35,008 nt of DNA from CAYLLN01 sp036496265 (GCA_036496265.1 DASXLL010000161.1:1-35008), one strand, 5' to 3'; positions 8,509-16,839 are shown, counted from the stretch's first letter. Translations and numbers: made by a program. The notes: generated by a model from the sequence alone, not told the origin.

Positions 8509-9108
8509 ATGTCCCAAGTCACTCAATCCATCGCGAAACTCATCGACGAGCTGGCCAAGCTCCCGGGGATCGGCCGCAAATCGGCCGAGCGTTTGGCATA
8601 TCATTTGCTCCGGGTGAACAAGGCCGAGGCAATGGGCCTAGCCGATGCGATCCGCGATGTCCGCGAGAACGTTCATTACTGCCGGGACTGCTTTAACTTG
8701 GCCGAGGGCGAGTTGTGTCCGATTTGCAGCGATGCTCGCCGAGACCACCAGCAGCTTTGCATCGTCGAGCAGCCGCGGGATTTGATGGCTCTGGAACAAG
8801 CGGGCGTCTATCGCGGCTTGTATCACGTGTTGTTAGGGCGGATCGCCCCGCTCGATGGCATCGGTCCCGATCAACTGACGATTCCTCGCCTTGTCGATCG
8901 GGTTCGCACCGGTGGCATCCGCGAAATCATCATGGCCACGAACCCGACAGTCGAGGGCGACGGAACTGCCCTATACCTGTCGAACGTGCTTAGCGAGTAT
9001 CCGGTGAGTGTCACGCGGCTCGCCCGTGGGATTACGACCGGCAGCGTACTGGAATACACGAATAAAGAAGTGCTGGCGGATGCGTTAACCGGTCGCCAGC
9101 GACTGTAA
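8509..9108 (+). CDS. recR: Recombination mediator protein RecR
   Basis: 199 aa, the usual length for RecR, which with RecF/RecO loads RecA onto gapped DNA. Visible: the helix-hairpin-helix segment LPGIGRKSAERLAYHLL (about 19-35), a C4 zinc finger CRDC...CPIC (about 63-78), and a TOPRIM domain starting at LCIVEQPRDLMALE and continuing to the C-terminal GLPVGG-like stretch, here ARGITTGSVLEYTNKEVLADAL. It lies 35 bp after dnaX and 26 bp before rpoN on the same strand, so the three genes are probably co-transcribed. No clear Shine-Dalgarno sequence precedes the ATG. Confidence 0.95.
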   Translation: MSQVTQSIAKLIDELAKLPGIGRKSAERLAYHLLRVNKAEAMGLADAIRDVRENVHYCRDCFNLAEGELCPICSDARRDHQQLCIVEQPRDLMALEQAGVYRGLYHVLLGRIAPLDGIGPDQLTIPRLVDRVRTGGIREIIMATNPTVEGDGTALYLSNVLSEYPVSVTRLARGITTGSVLEYTNKEVLADALTGRQRL

Positions 9109-9134
9109 CTAATAAACGAGAACAGCGACAACCA

Positions 9135-10703
9135 ATGCGTTTATCCTTTGGCCTCGAACATCGACAACTCCAGGTGCAAAAGCTTGCGCCGCGGATGATT
9201 CAGTCGATGGAAATCCTGCAACTGCCTCTGCAAGAGTTGCAGGAGCGGATCGAGCAAGAGCTCGTTGAGAATCCCGCGCTCGAATTGCAAGAGCGCGACC
9301 CGACGCTGCCCGATGAGCCAGACGAGCGCGAGGACCCGCGAGAAAAAAGCGTCGATGAGAAACCGCTCGTCGTCGATGAAGCTCACAGCAATGCCGATGA
9401 CTTTGAGCGACTGCTGAATCTCGATCGCGACGTGCCCGAATATTTTGAAGAAACGACGCGCCGCTCCGCCAGTCGCATTGAAGAAGACTCCGAGCGGGCC
9501 CACGACGTGATTGCCAACGTCGCCGAGCGGCCCGAGTCGCTGCAAGATTATTTGATGCATCAACTCGGCGAGTTGGAAGTCGAACCTGAACTGATGGCCC
9601 TTTGCGAACGAGTCATCAGCACGCTCGATCCGAAAGACGGCGGCTATTTCCGCGCGAGCCTCCGCGATTTAATGCCGGCCGACGCACCGCCGGAGCAACT
9701 CCAGCGGGCCGAAAAGGCTCTCGCCCTTGTGCAATCGCTCGATCCGCCGGGCATCGCCGCCCGCGATCTCCGCGAATGCCTGCTGGCGCAGCTCGATTCC
9801 GACATGCTCTTTTACGAAGAGATGCGGGCGCTGATTACGAATCACTTGGAAGATTTGCGCGACAATCGTTTGCCGCTGATTCAAAAAGTCACGGGCTATT
9901 CGATCGAAGAAATTCAGGAAGCCTGGATCGAGCTGCGCAAGCTCAATCCGAAGCCGGGCGCGAAGTTCAGTGAAGCCTTTATTCCCAGCGTCACGCCCGA
10001 CGTGTTCGTCGAGCGAACGGAAGACGGTCACTACAAAGTCGTCGTCGATGACAGCCGCACGCCGACCTTGCACATCAGCCGTTACTATCGCGAGCGCCTC
10101 CAAAGCGGCACCGCGACGCCCGAAGAGCGCGAGTATATCAAACGCAAGATCAACGCTGCCCAGTGGCTGATCGAATCGATCGAGCAGCGCCGCAGCACTC
10201 TCACGAAAGTCTCGCAGGCCATCGTCGATCATCAAACGAAGTTTTTGGACAACGGTCCCGAATTCATCGAGCCGCTCAAGATGCAGCAAATCGCCGACAA
10301 GGTCGGCGTGCACGTGACGACCGTTAGCCGGGCTGTCGATGACAAATACATTCAAACGCCGCGCGGTATTTTCTCGCTCAAGCGGTTTTTTGTCGGCGGC
10401 ACCAAGAGCGGCGAAGGCGAGGATGTCGCGTGGGACATCATCCGTATCCGATTGCAAGAAATCGTCGACAAGGAAGACAAGTCCAATCCATTGTCCGACG
10501 ACGAGTTGGTTGACGAGCTGAAAAAGCAGGGGCTCGTCGTCGCCCGCCGTACCGTGACTAAATACCGGCAGAAGATGGACATCCCCAGCTCGCGCCAACG
10601 CCGCGATTGGTCGAAAACGGGCGCCGCGCCTCCTTCAGCGGGACCGTCCGCGCCGCCCGACACTGCCGTACATCCGTCCACGCCTGCCGCGGCGGGCACG
10701 TAA
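9135..10703 (+). CDS. rpoN: RNA polymerase sigma-54 factor
   Basis: 522-aa sigma-54, which recognises -24/-12 promoters and needs AAA+ enhancer-binding proteins to open them. The N-terminal region I is typical and Gln/Leu-rich (residues 1-50, QKLAPRMIQSMEILQLPLQE), followed by an acidic linker (about 55-95), the core-binding domain (about 130-300), a helix-turn-helix region (about 390-430, IADKVGVHVTTVSRAVDDKY) and the RpoN box ARRTVTKYRQKMDIPSSRQR near 475-495. A short Pro/Ala-rich tail ends the protein. It is the last gene of the apparent dnaX-recR-rpoN operon. Confidence 0.96.
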   Translation: MRLSFGLEHRQLQVQKLAPRMIQSMEILQLPLQELQERIEQELVENPALELQERDPTLPDEPDEREDPREKSVDEKPLVVDEAHSNADDFERLLNLDRDVPEYFEETTRRSASRIEEDSERAHDVIANVAERPESLQDYLMHQLGELEVEPELMALCERVISTLDPKDGGYFRASLRDLMPADAPPEQLQRAEKALALVQSLDPPGIAARDLRECLLAQLDSDMLFYEEMRALITNHLEDLRDNRLPLIQKVTGYSIEEIQEAWIELRKLNPKPGAKFSEAFIPSVTPDVFVERTEDGHYKVVVDDSRTPTLHISRYYRERLQSGTATPEEREYIKRKINAAQWLIESIEQRRSTLTKVSQAIVDHQTKFLDNGPEFIEPLKMQQIADKVGVHVTTVSRAVDDKYIQTPRGIFSLKRFFVGGTKSGEGEDVAWDIIRIRLQEIVDKEDKSNPLSDDELVDELKKQGLVVARRTVTKYRQKMDIPSSRQRRDWSKTGAAPPSAGPSAPPDTAVHPSTPAAAGT

Positions 10704-10831
10704 GTCGCAATCTCTTCGCTGGGAACGTTTTCTTTCTGTGGATTCAGTGCTGGCGGTGTGATGCTCGGCCCCTTACCTTCGTTGCGGAGCCGGCAATTCC
10801 ACAGCATCTTATGACGGTTTGAGAACTTCAG

Positions 10832-11128
10832 TTAGCTCAATGAATCGAGCGACGGCAATTCGCGTGCTCCGTGAATCACTGCGATGACTTCGACGCAGTT
10901 TGGAGTGACTCGATGAATGATTCGATAGTTGCCTTCTAGCACCTGACGGACTGTTTCACTGTCATATTCTGGAACGGCATGCCCGATTAAAGGGAATCGT
11001 GCGAGCGATTCAGTCTTGCGAGTGATTCGATCTACCAGTCGCGAGGCGCTGCGCGGGGAATCAGCAGCGATGTAGTCGTGAATCGCTCGCAAGTGAATCC
11101 GAGCACGATGGGTCCAGACAACTTTCAA
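10832..11128 (-). CDS. ParE/RelE-superfamily toxin
   Basis: 98-aa basic protein of the ParE/RelE fold: VVWTHRARIHLRAIHDYIA at the N-terminus, the central ARFPLIGHAVPEY segment and the C-terminal strand EVIAVIHGARELP. ParE members poison DNA gyrase and RelE members cut mRNA at the ribosome; sequence alone favours ParE. The start is TTG at 11128, overlapping the upstream antitoxin stop by 4 nt (TTGA), which implies translational coupling. The frame is intact and apparently functional. Confidence 0.88.
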   Translation of the reverse strand: MKVVWTHRARIHLRAIHDYIAADSPRSASRLVDRITRKTESLARFPLIGHAVPEYDSETVRQVLEGNYRIIHRVTPNCVEVIAVIHGARELPSLDSLS

Positions 11129-11313
11129 GAAGGCAATCCGTATTCGGCCCGAATTTCCGAAACATCAACTACCCTGCCCGCGTTGGCGTCTGCAATGCCC
11201 GCTTCAATGGCCTCGCGAACGTAAAGTCGGTAAATAACGTCTTCCCAAGTGGCCGATTCCGGCAGGCCCTCGATGATTTTTCGCGCCTCTTCTTTAACGT
11301 TGGTGTCAGGCAC
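11125..11313 (-). CDS. Antitoxin partner of the ParE-type toxin
   Basis: 62-aa acidic protein containing ATWEDVIYRLYVREAIEAGI and ending VVDVSEIRAEYGLPS, a pattern common in small antitoxins paired with ParE-like toxins. I chose GTG 11313 because it is preceded by a good Shine-Dalgarno stretch (AGAGGGAG on the minus strand, 11318-11327); the open frame extends further upstream into der but that part has no family resemblance. It starts 28 bp beyond the der stop, so the pair could be transcribed with der or from a promoter inside its 3' end. Confidence 0.85.
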   Translation of the reverse strand: MPDTNVKEEARKIIEGLPESATWEDVIYRLYVREAIEAGIADANAGRVVDVSEIRAEYGLPS

Positions 11314-11341
11314 GACAGTCTCCCTCTTTCTAAAGTGTATC

Positions 11342-12829
11342 CTACTCTCCGAGCGTTTGCTCGCCACTCTCGCCGACTTCACCCACTTCATCCAGCTCTG
11401 AATCAATCTCATCGAAATCCTCGTCGAACTCAGGCTCGGCTTCTTCTTCATCTTCGGCGACGGTTTCCTCCACCGGATCCTCCTCGGTGCCTGTTTCGTT
11501 GCGTTTGTCGTCGCGGCGGCGCCGCTGGAGGTACATTTTGATCGGCACTTCGCCGAACTTTAGATTGTCGCGGAGGATGCGGAGAAGGAAGCGGCGATAT
11601 TGCTCGGAGAAGCCGCGGGGCTCGTTGCACATGAGGACGATTGTCGGCGGCTGAACTCCGACCTGCGTGGCGTAGAAAATTTTGGGCCGTACCATGCCGT
11701 GCATCGGCGGCGGATGTTTTTCCAGGGCGAGCCGGATCAGCTTGTTGAGCTGGCCCGTCGTCACGCGCTCCAGGCTCTGTTTGAAGAGCATCTGGGCGTG
11801 GTTGAGCAAAGCCTTGACGTTCTTGCCGGTCTGCCCGGTGACAAACGCGATCGGCACGTGCCACATGGTCGGAAAGGCGTCGCGCAGATAATCGACCCAC
11901 CGCTCGGTCGGCATTTGACCGTATAAAAGGTCCCACTTGTTAACGACGAAAATACAGGGCTTGTAGTTGTCGGCGATGTACTTGCTGAGCTGCTTATCGA
12001 CTTTGCTGAGCCGTTGCGTGCAGTCGTAGAAGAGCAGCACGACGTCGGCGCGGCGGATGCTCCGCTGGGCGCGATGGAAACTGTAAAAATCGATGTCGCT
12101 GCGGATGCTGCGGTGGCGGCGGACGCCGGCGGTGTCGATGGCGATGAATGTTTTGCCGTCCATCTCGTAGCGCACATCGACGCTGTCGCGCGTCGTGCCG
12201 GGAATTTCGCTAACGATCATCCGCTCGGCTTTGGCCAGCGTATTGACGAACGTGCTTTTGCCCGTGTTGCGGCGGCCGACGATCGCGATCTTCAGCTCGG
12301 GCTCTTCCGGCGGCGCCTCGAACATCACGAACGGCGGCAGCTTGGCGTGAATCGCATCGAGCAGCTCTTTTTTGCCGCGGTTTTGGTGCGTGCTGACCTT
12401 CATCAGCCGGCCGCGGCCGAACTTGTAGAATTCGTCGGCGGCATAATCGAGTTGCTCGTCGTCGGTTTTATTCGCGACAAGGATTACCGGCTTTTCCATG
12501 TAGCGAAGGCGGCGGGCGACGTCTTCGTCGAGTGGGGCCATGCCGGTCCGCGAATCGACGACGAAGAGCACTAGATCGGCCGTTTCGAGCGCCGTCTCGA
12601 CCTGCTCCTCGACTTGCTTGCCGAGATTGTCGCTGTCTTGAATGCCGATGCCGCCCGTATCGACCAGCTCGAAATAGCGGGCGTTATGCTCCATGAAATG
12701 CGTCACGCGATCGCGGGTGACGCCGGCCTGGTCATCGACGATGGAAATACGCCGCCCCGCGAGCCAGTTCAACAGGCTCGACTTGCCCACATTGGGGCGG
12801 CCGACGATGACAACTTGGGGAACAGACAT
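11342..12829 (-). CDS. der: Ribosome biogenesis GTPase Der (EngA)
   Basis: 495-aa double GTPase needed for 50S ribosomal subunit assembly. The first G domain has P-loop GRPNVGKS at 10-17, DTGG near 57-60 and NKTD at 120-123; the second has P-loop GRRNTGKS at 185-192, DTAG and NKWD. A KH-like domain follows (about 355-440). The last ~55 residues are an Arg-rich patch (RRRRDDKR) then a strongly acidic Glu/Asp tail, which is longer than in the usual ~440-490-aa family members. ATG 12829 fits the family N-terminus (MSVPQVVIVGRPNVGKS). Confidence 0.96.
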   Translation of the reverse strand: MSVPQVVIVGRPNVGKSSLLNWLAGRRISIVDDQAGVTRDRVTHFMEHNARYFELVDTGGIGIQDSDNLGKQVEEQVETALETADLVLFVVDSRTGMAPLDEDVARRLRYMEKPVILVANKTDDEQLDYAADEFYKFGRGRLMKVSTHQNRGKKELLDAIHAKLPPFVMFEAPPEEPELKIAIVGRRNTGKSTFVNTLAKAERMIVSEIPGTTRDSVDVRYEMDGKTFIAIDTAGVRRHRSIRSDIDFYSFHRAQRSIRRADVVLLFYDCTQRLSKVDKQLSKYIADNYKPCIFVVNKWDLLYGQMPTERWVDYLRDAFPTMWHVPIAFVTGQTGKNVKALLNHAQMLFKQSLERVTTGQLNKLIRLALEKHPPPMHGMVRPKIFYATQVGVQPPTIVLMCNEPRGFSEQYRRFLLRILRDNLKFGEVPIKMYLQRRRRDDKRNETGTEEDPVEETVAEDEEEAEPEFDEDFDEIDSELDEVGEVGESGEQTLGE

Positions 12830-13001
12830 GTGCTTACTAACCCGACGCGCCAGTGAGGGATTCGCAGTGTGCTACTGGCAATTCGATAGGATCGTAAGGG
12901 CTTATTACGGCGGGCCGCGAACATTGGGTCGCGGTAAATCTGCGTTGCTGCCCGCTAGGTGCAGCAAAACCACCCTGGCGATCTCATTCCCTGCGAATCT
13001 G

Positions 13002-13007
13002 TATAAT
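13002..13007 (+). promoter_or_regulatory. Candidate -10 box for the VOC/glycosylase genes
   Basis: A perfect TATAAT lies 60 bp upstream of the GTG start at 13068, in the gap after the divergent der gene. No good TTGACA is found 16-18 bp upstream, so the assignment rests on the -10 alone. Confidence 0.4.
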
Positions 13008-13067
13008 ACTCCGCGCCACCACCGATGTGAGGGGGCGGTCGCACAATGAATCCTCTTTGAGGCCAAA

Positions 13068-13556
13068 GTGGCAACGAAAAAGAAGGCGTTATCCAAGTCG
13101 AAACCGGCAAAACGCCAGCAATCGATTGTCCCCTACCTGCTCTATAACGATGTGGCCGCGGCGCTCACGTGGCTCAAGAAAGCCTTTGGCTTCGAGGAAC
13201 ACGGCGATCGGTTCAAGGGACCGGACGGCAAGGTGGCTCACGCTGCGATGCAGCTTCCGAGCGGCGGGGACCTGTTCATGATGGGCTGTCCGCATCGTGC
13301 GTACAAAAACCCCAGGCAACTCGGCATCGCGACGCAGATGCAGTACATAACCGTCAAAGAAATCGACCGTCACTTCGCGCGGGCGAAGAAAGCGGGCGCC
13401 AAGATTTTGGAAGAGCCAAACGATACGTTTTATGGCGACCGGAGATACGGCGCGGAAGATCCCGAGGGGCATCAGTGGTATTTTGCCGAGCATGTTCGTG
13501 ATGTATCGCTGGCCGAAATGAAAAAGGCGATGCAAAGCAAGAAGACGGATCATTGA
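13068..13556 (+). CDS. VOC (glyoxalase/bleomycin-resistance fold) family protein
   Basis: 162-aa member of the vicinal-oxygen-chelate superfamily. After a Lys-rich leader, QSIVPYLLYNDVAAALTWLKKAFGFEE is the first beta-alpha-beta-beta-beta module; the second begins at ITVKEIDRHFARAKKAGAKI and ends RRYGAEDPEGHQWYFAEHV, the signature of the PhnB-like/glyoxalase-like subgroup. Substrate unknown. The start is GTG 13068, preceded by GAGG. The stop overlaps a possible TTG start of the next gene by 4 nt, so the pair is probably an operon. Confidence 0.88.
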   Translation: MATKKKALSKSKPAKRQQSIVPYLLYNDVAAALTWLKKAFGFEEHGDRFKGPDGKVAHAAMQLPSGGDLFMMGCPHRAYKNPRQLGIATQMQYITVKEIDRHFARAKKAGAKILEEPNDTFYGDRRYGAEDPEGHQWYFAEHVRDVSLAEMKKAMQSKKTDH

Positions 13557-13573
13557 CGAAGGATCTTCACGCC

Positions 13574-14554
13574 ATGGACGATCGGGAAAACGCGGTGCTC
13601 GCAGCGAGGCGGATTGTCAGGCAGCGGCTTGAAGCTCTGCAGCTTGCGGGCGTGGAACAATTGCCGCGAGTCCCTGTTGTGGATTCGACGGGCGTAGGGT
13701 GGGCTATGCCCACCAACGTTGTGGCAACGTCTCCCGACCTTGCCATTCCCCCGACTGCGGGTCTCTCACTAACGTCAAATGGCTTAGACTTTCGGTCAGC
13801 TTCAAATGCGGAGTCGGAAGACCCGCGCACAGAACCGGACCCGCGCACAACTCCACAATCTCCGCAGCCACAAACACCAATCCACGCAACTACATCCTCC
13901 ATGCCCCGCTCTCCCTCTACGGCTCTCCCACCCTCACTCGCTCAGCCCTACCCACCTGATCTCCCCGACGCCGCAGCCGGTCGCCAGCAACTTCTCGATG
14001 ACCTCAACGCCGAAGTCCGCGCTTGCCAACTCTGCCGCGAGTTGGCTTGCACCCGCAAGCAAACAGTGTTTGGCGTTGGAAATGCTAAGCCGCGGGTTGT
14101 GTTCTTTGGCGAAGCGCCGGGGGCGGATGAAGATCGGCAAGGGGAGCCGTTTGTCGGGCGCGCGGGACAGCTTCTGACCAAGATCATCGAAGCCTGCGGT
14201 TGGCGGCGCTCGGACGTCTATATCATGAACGTCCTCAAATGCCGGCCGCCAGATAATCGCAACCCCTCGCCGAGCGAAACCGATAACTGCCGGCCCTTCT
14301 TCGAGCGGCAGCTTGAAATCCTTCGCCCCGAATACATCGTCTGTGCCGGCACGGTGCCCGCCCAAGCCCTTCTCGAAACGGCTGAATCCGTCGGCAAGCT
14401 TCGCGGCCGTTTTCACCGCTACCGCGATTCAACGGTCCTCGTGACCTATCATCCGTCGTACCTGCTGCGCAACCCGAGCGCGAAGAAACATGTTTGGGAC
14501 GACATGCAGACGCTGCTGAAGAAGATGGGTTTGCCGATCCCGGGTAAAAGCTGA
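13574..14554 (+). CDS. Uracil-DNA glycosylase, Fe-S type (family 4-like)
   Basis: 326-aa base-excision repair enzyme that removes uracil from DNA. The catalytic half has GEAPGADEDRQGEPFVGRAG (about 179-198), the four iron-sulfur cysteines C151, C154, C223 (LKCRPPDNRNP) and C239, and the TYHPSYLLR motif with H293, all as in family 4/5 enzymes. The first ~140 residues are unusual: a short N-terminal helix (REN...QRLEALQLAGVEQ), then about 90 low-complexity Pro/Ser/Thr residues, part of which (VGWAMPT) comes from a dispersed palindrome at 13694-13714. ATG 13574 has GAAGGA upstream; TTG 13553 is also possible. Similar long N-terminal linkers occur in DnaQ/phage-type relatives, but the function should be unchanged. 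Confidence 0.9.
   Translation: MDDRENAVLAARRIVRQRLEALQLAGVEQLPRVPVVDSTGVGWAMPTNVVATSPDLAIPPTAGLSLTSNGLDFRSASNAESEDPRTEPDPRTTPQSPQPQTPIHATTSSMPRSPSTALPPSLAQPYPPDLPDAAAGRQQLLDDLNAEVRACQLCRELACTRKQTVFGVGNAKPRVVFFGEAPGADEDRQGEPFVGRAGQLLTKIIEACGWRRSDVYIMNVLKCRPPDNRNPSPSETDNCRPFFERQLEILRPEYIVCAGTVPAQALLETAESVGKLRGRFHRYRDSTVLVTYHPSYLLRNPSAKKHVWDDMQTLLKKMGLPIPGKS
13694..13731. repeat. Palindromic repeat arm inside the glycosylase gene
   Basis: The 21-nt arm 13694-13714 differs from the arm at 3275-3295 by one base and is read here as VGWAMPT, the same frame as VGWAVPT in kinase 1. It is followed by a second small hairpin, ACGTTG-TGG-CAACGT (13716-13730). No second 21-nt arm is visible, so this is a partial or decayed copy. 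Confidence 0.75.
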
Positions 14555-14869
14555 GCGGCGCACCCGATTGCGGCCACTACTCAGGCGCTCCATTTCGCCG
14601 GCGAGCCGCATGGCGCTGGCGAGGAGCCATTCGTTGCCTTCGAAGGTGAGCCAGCGCTGGGTGCGGCGGCGTTTGTCGTGTGAAATGGAAGCCTTATTGG
14701 GCAGGTCCGCCGTGGGCGATCCAGTGTTCGCAGCGGTCGATGATTGCGGGAGATTGTGGATTAAATCATGCCGAGTTGGTCGGCGACCCAAGATTGCTTG
14801 TGGCCGTCGAATTTGGCGGAAAACATGCTCAACTAGATGACAGATATGAGTGGCAGGTGGAGTAGCCAA
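14555..14869 (-). pseudogene. Possible decayed minus-strand coding remnant
   Basis: No intact gene is convincing between 14555 and 14869. On the minus strand one frame reads AIIDRCEHWIAHGGPAQ and, after a one-base shift, another reads HDKRRRTQRWLTFEGNEWLLASAMRLAGEM, as if a small protein gene had been broken by frameshifts. The stretch overlaps the end of a longer open frame that runs antisense to the glycosylase. I do not recognise the family. Confidence 0.25.
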
Positions 14870-14871
14870 CG

Positions 14872-15177
14872 ATGGACATACTTGCGGAACGATTGGATAA
14901 GAAGCTGCAGGCTGGGAGCCAGAGGTGGCGTCCCAGGTGCGAACGCGGGTGAGCGAGATTATTGAGGTGGCGGATCGGGGGCTGCTCGATGTGGTGCGGT
15001 CGCGGCGCGTGGAGCAGGAGGTTTTGGATGCCGTTGATGAACCGAGCGGCGAGTGAAAGATGGCCCGCTGGTCTGGTTGAGCAGGAAGCCTGCGGTCGGC
15101 GCTGAAACTGATTTAACGCGGGATATCGACGAGCCAGATGAAGATGAGGATTACGATTGGGCGGATGATGATTTGTG
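14872..15177 (+). pseudogene. Frameshifted small planctomycete-type gene remnant
   Basis: Starting at ATG 14872 the frame reads MDILAERLDKKLQAGSQRW and then needs a shift to continue as EVASQVRTRVSEIIEVADRG and LLDVVRSRRVEQEVLDAVDE before a stop near 15057. A further in-frame acidic fragment (RDIDEPDEDEDYDWADDDL) ends at 15177. The composition and periodicity look like real coding sequence, and short proteins with an RVEQEVLDLLDE-like end are familiar in planctomycetes, but this copy is broken. Function unknown. Confidence 0.4.
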
Positions 15178-15333
15178 ACTCCAACGTGCCGCAGCTGCCT
15201 TTTTCGCGCTGGCACTGCGTTCCTCTTTAGTCATGTTCGCAGCCCTCGCCTTTCCGCCCTTTAGGCCGCCCTTGCGGCCTAAAGCAACCGCTGCCGGGTT
15301 CTTTTTTTTCACCGGTTGTTCGCTCCCACTCAT
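15151..15333 (-). CDS. Small basic protein with GRKGGLKGGKAR motif
   Basis: 60-aa Lys/Ala/Gly-rich protein. The middle reads VALGRKGGLKGGKARAAN followed by MTKEERSASAKKAAAARW, a recurring small family of unknown function found across bacteria, possibly nucleic-acid binding from its charge. I take ATG 15333; the open frame extends further upstream but that part shows no family resemblance and would overlap the divergent protease gene. It overlaps the end of the preceding pseudogene on the other strand. Confidence 0.6.
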   Translation of the reverse strand: MSGSEQPVKKKNPAAVALGRKGGLKGGKARAANMTKEERSASAKKAAAARWSHKSSSAQS

Positions 15334-15500
15334 AATCCCTGTGGTCCGATCCGTGCCTGAACATACCATCTCGTCAGACTCGCGGACTTTGTGATTGCGT
15401 GAGCGCTTTCGCATGGCTAAATTGTTCGACCAATGGAGCGTTTTGGCAATCCGCACGGATCGGGGGAATCTGCCACCTATAACCACGAAGAAAGTCTCTA

Positions 15501-16613
15501 ATGAAAGCCTCTCGATTAGCAAAGGCCCTTGTCTCCAAATTTCTGCAAGAGGGTAACTTTGTTGCCGCAGGCGGGCCGATGAGCTTGCAAGCGGTTCCAG
15601 CAGCAAGCTCTAGGGCATTTGAACAGCTAGACGAAGAAGGCTTTGCAGGGCTTGCCGTCCAGGCGGTGGGTTATGCCGAACCTGATGATGAAGATAGTGA
15701 GGAAGATGAGGAAGAGCAGGAGGGTAACTCAGCGGAAGAGGTTCACATCTATGTATCGCGGGGCAGCCAAAAAGACTTTCGAGCTCTGCCAGCTTCAATT
15801 GGCGGCGTTCGTCTTCGAGCACACAATATTGGCAAACTCTACGTAAAGCCCCACGCGTCGCTGACGACTACGAATCGCGGCAACATCTACATTCACGACG
15901 ATGACCGCGTTGCTTGCGGTAGCTCGGCAGCTCCCAGCGGGAAAAACTATGCTGGTACGTATGGCATGCTGGTTAAGGACGGCGATGGGCTACTATATGC
16001 CCTCTCGAATAATCACGTTTTTGCGGATTGCAACCACTTGCCAATTGGCATGCCGATTCTTTCACCTGCTGGAATGGATGGGCGCCCGGGCGAACGTGCA
16101 CCTGGGGAAATATGCCGTTTTTCTAAGATGATCGAATTGCGAAGCGGCGCTCCCGCTCTCGTAAATCCATGCCGTGAGGACCTTGCGATTGCCGAAGTTA
16201 CCGATGAGGACCAAGTGTCTTCCTGGCAGGGCGACGAGGACGATGGGTACGATACGCCGGCCGGCACTATTGCGCCATCCCGACGATTGGCAGTGAAGAA
16301 ATTTGGTCGCACCACTGGCTTAACGCATGGTACAATAGAATCAGTGGTAGTTAGTACAGGTATCCCGTATCAATCGGACAAATTCAACGCATTGGTGTGG
16401 TTTCAGGGCGTATGGGCGGTCAAATCTAACGATTCTGATCCATTCGCCTTGGGTGGTGATTCCGGCAGTTTAGTCGTCACAGAGGATGGAGAGCATTGCG
16501 TTGGCATCCTCTTTGCGACTGCTGCTAAGGGTAGTCGTGGTTTCATCATTCCAATGGATCGGGTAGTGCAAGGATTCGACGGTTTGGAGGTCGTCTCGGA
16601 TCATGGGGTATAG
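15501..16613 (+). CDS. Trypsin-like serine protease with N-terminal accessory module
   Basis: 370-aa protein with a chymotrypsin-fold triad visible as H172 (SNNHVFAD), D227 (CREDLAIAEV) and S321 (LGGDSGSLVV). No signal peptide is apparent, suggesting a cytoplasmic protease. Before it lies a module of about residues 45-120: a hydrophobic strand (FAGLAVQAVGYAEP), a very acidic loop (residues 61-74), then VHIYVSRGSQKDFRALP...GVRLRAHNIGKLYVKP. The small protein encoded immediately downstream repeats this pattern. Base composition is more AT-rich than neighbouring housekeeping genes and the gene sits among decayed remnants, so acquisition by transfer is plausible. Substrate and role unknown. Confidence 0.82.
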   Translation: MKASRLAKALVSKFLQEGNFVAAGGPMSLQAVPAASSRAFEQLDEEGFAGLAVQAVGYAEPDDEDSEEDEEEQEGNSAEEVHIYVSRGSQKDFRALPASIGGVRLRAHNIGKLYVKPHASLTTTNRGNIYIHDDDRVACGSSAAPSGKNYAGTYGMLVKDGDGLLYALSNNHVFADCNHLPIGMPILSPAGMDGRPGERAPGEICRFSKMIELRSGAPALVNPCREDLAIAEVTDEDQVSSWQGDEDDGYDTPAGTIAPSRRLAVKKFGRTTGLTHGTIESVVVSTGIPYQSDKFNALVWFQGVWAVKSNDSDPFALGGDSGSLVVTEDGEHCVGILFATAAKGSRGFIIPMDRVVQGFDGLEVVSDHGV

Positions 16614-16839
16614 CGCCATGACCATTGAGCAGGCTGCCGAAGAGCTTCAAAAGCATCTAATGCATCACCATTGGCTAAAGGGTGTAGGGATCGGAGAACA
16701 GGATCATCGGGATGTCATTTATCTTTACGTGAGTTCCCAGCAGCCGAAGGAGCTTCGTCGCCTGAAGCAAGAAGGATGGATGGGGCACGGAATCGTAGTG
16801 GAAAAGACTGGCGAAATTCGACCAGCCGTACACTCTTAG
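16603..16839 (+). CDS. Small protein sharing the protease N-terminal module
   Basis: 78 aa, overlapping the protease stop by 11 nt (ATG 16603, with GGAGG at 16586-16590) or starting at ATG 16618, 4 nt after it. The line WLKGVGIGEQDHRDVIYLYV followed by KELRRLKQEGWMGHGIVVEKTGEIRPA parallels the protease region VHIYV...FRALP...GVRLR...GKLYVKP, so it looks like a free-standing copy of the protease's accessory domain. It could be a regulator, inhibitor or substrate-binding partner. I know of no characterised homologue. Confidence 0.7.
   Translation: MGYSAMTIEQAAEELQKHLMHHHWLKGVGIGEQDHRDVIYLYVSSQQPKELRRLKQEGWMGHGIVVEKTGEIRPAVHS

Noticed and set aside
15334..15606. Longer start for the GRKGG protein
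   Set aside because: The extension overlaps the divergent protease gene and has no resemblance to the small-protein family.
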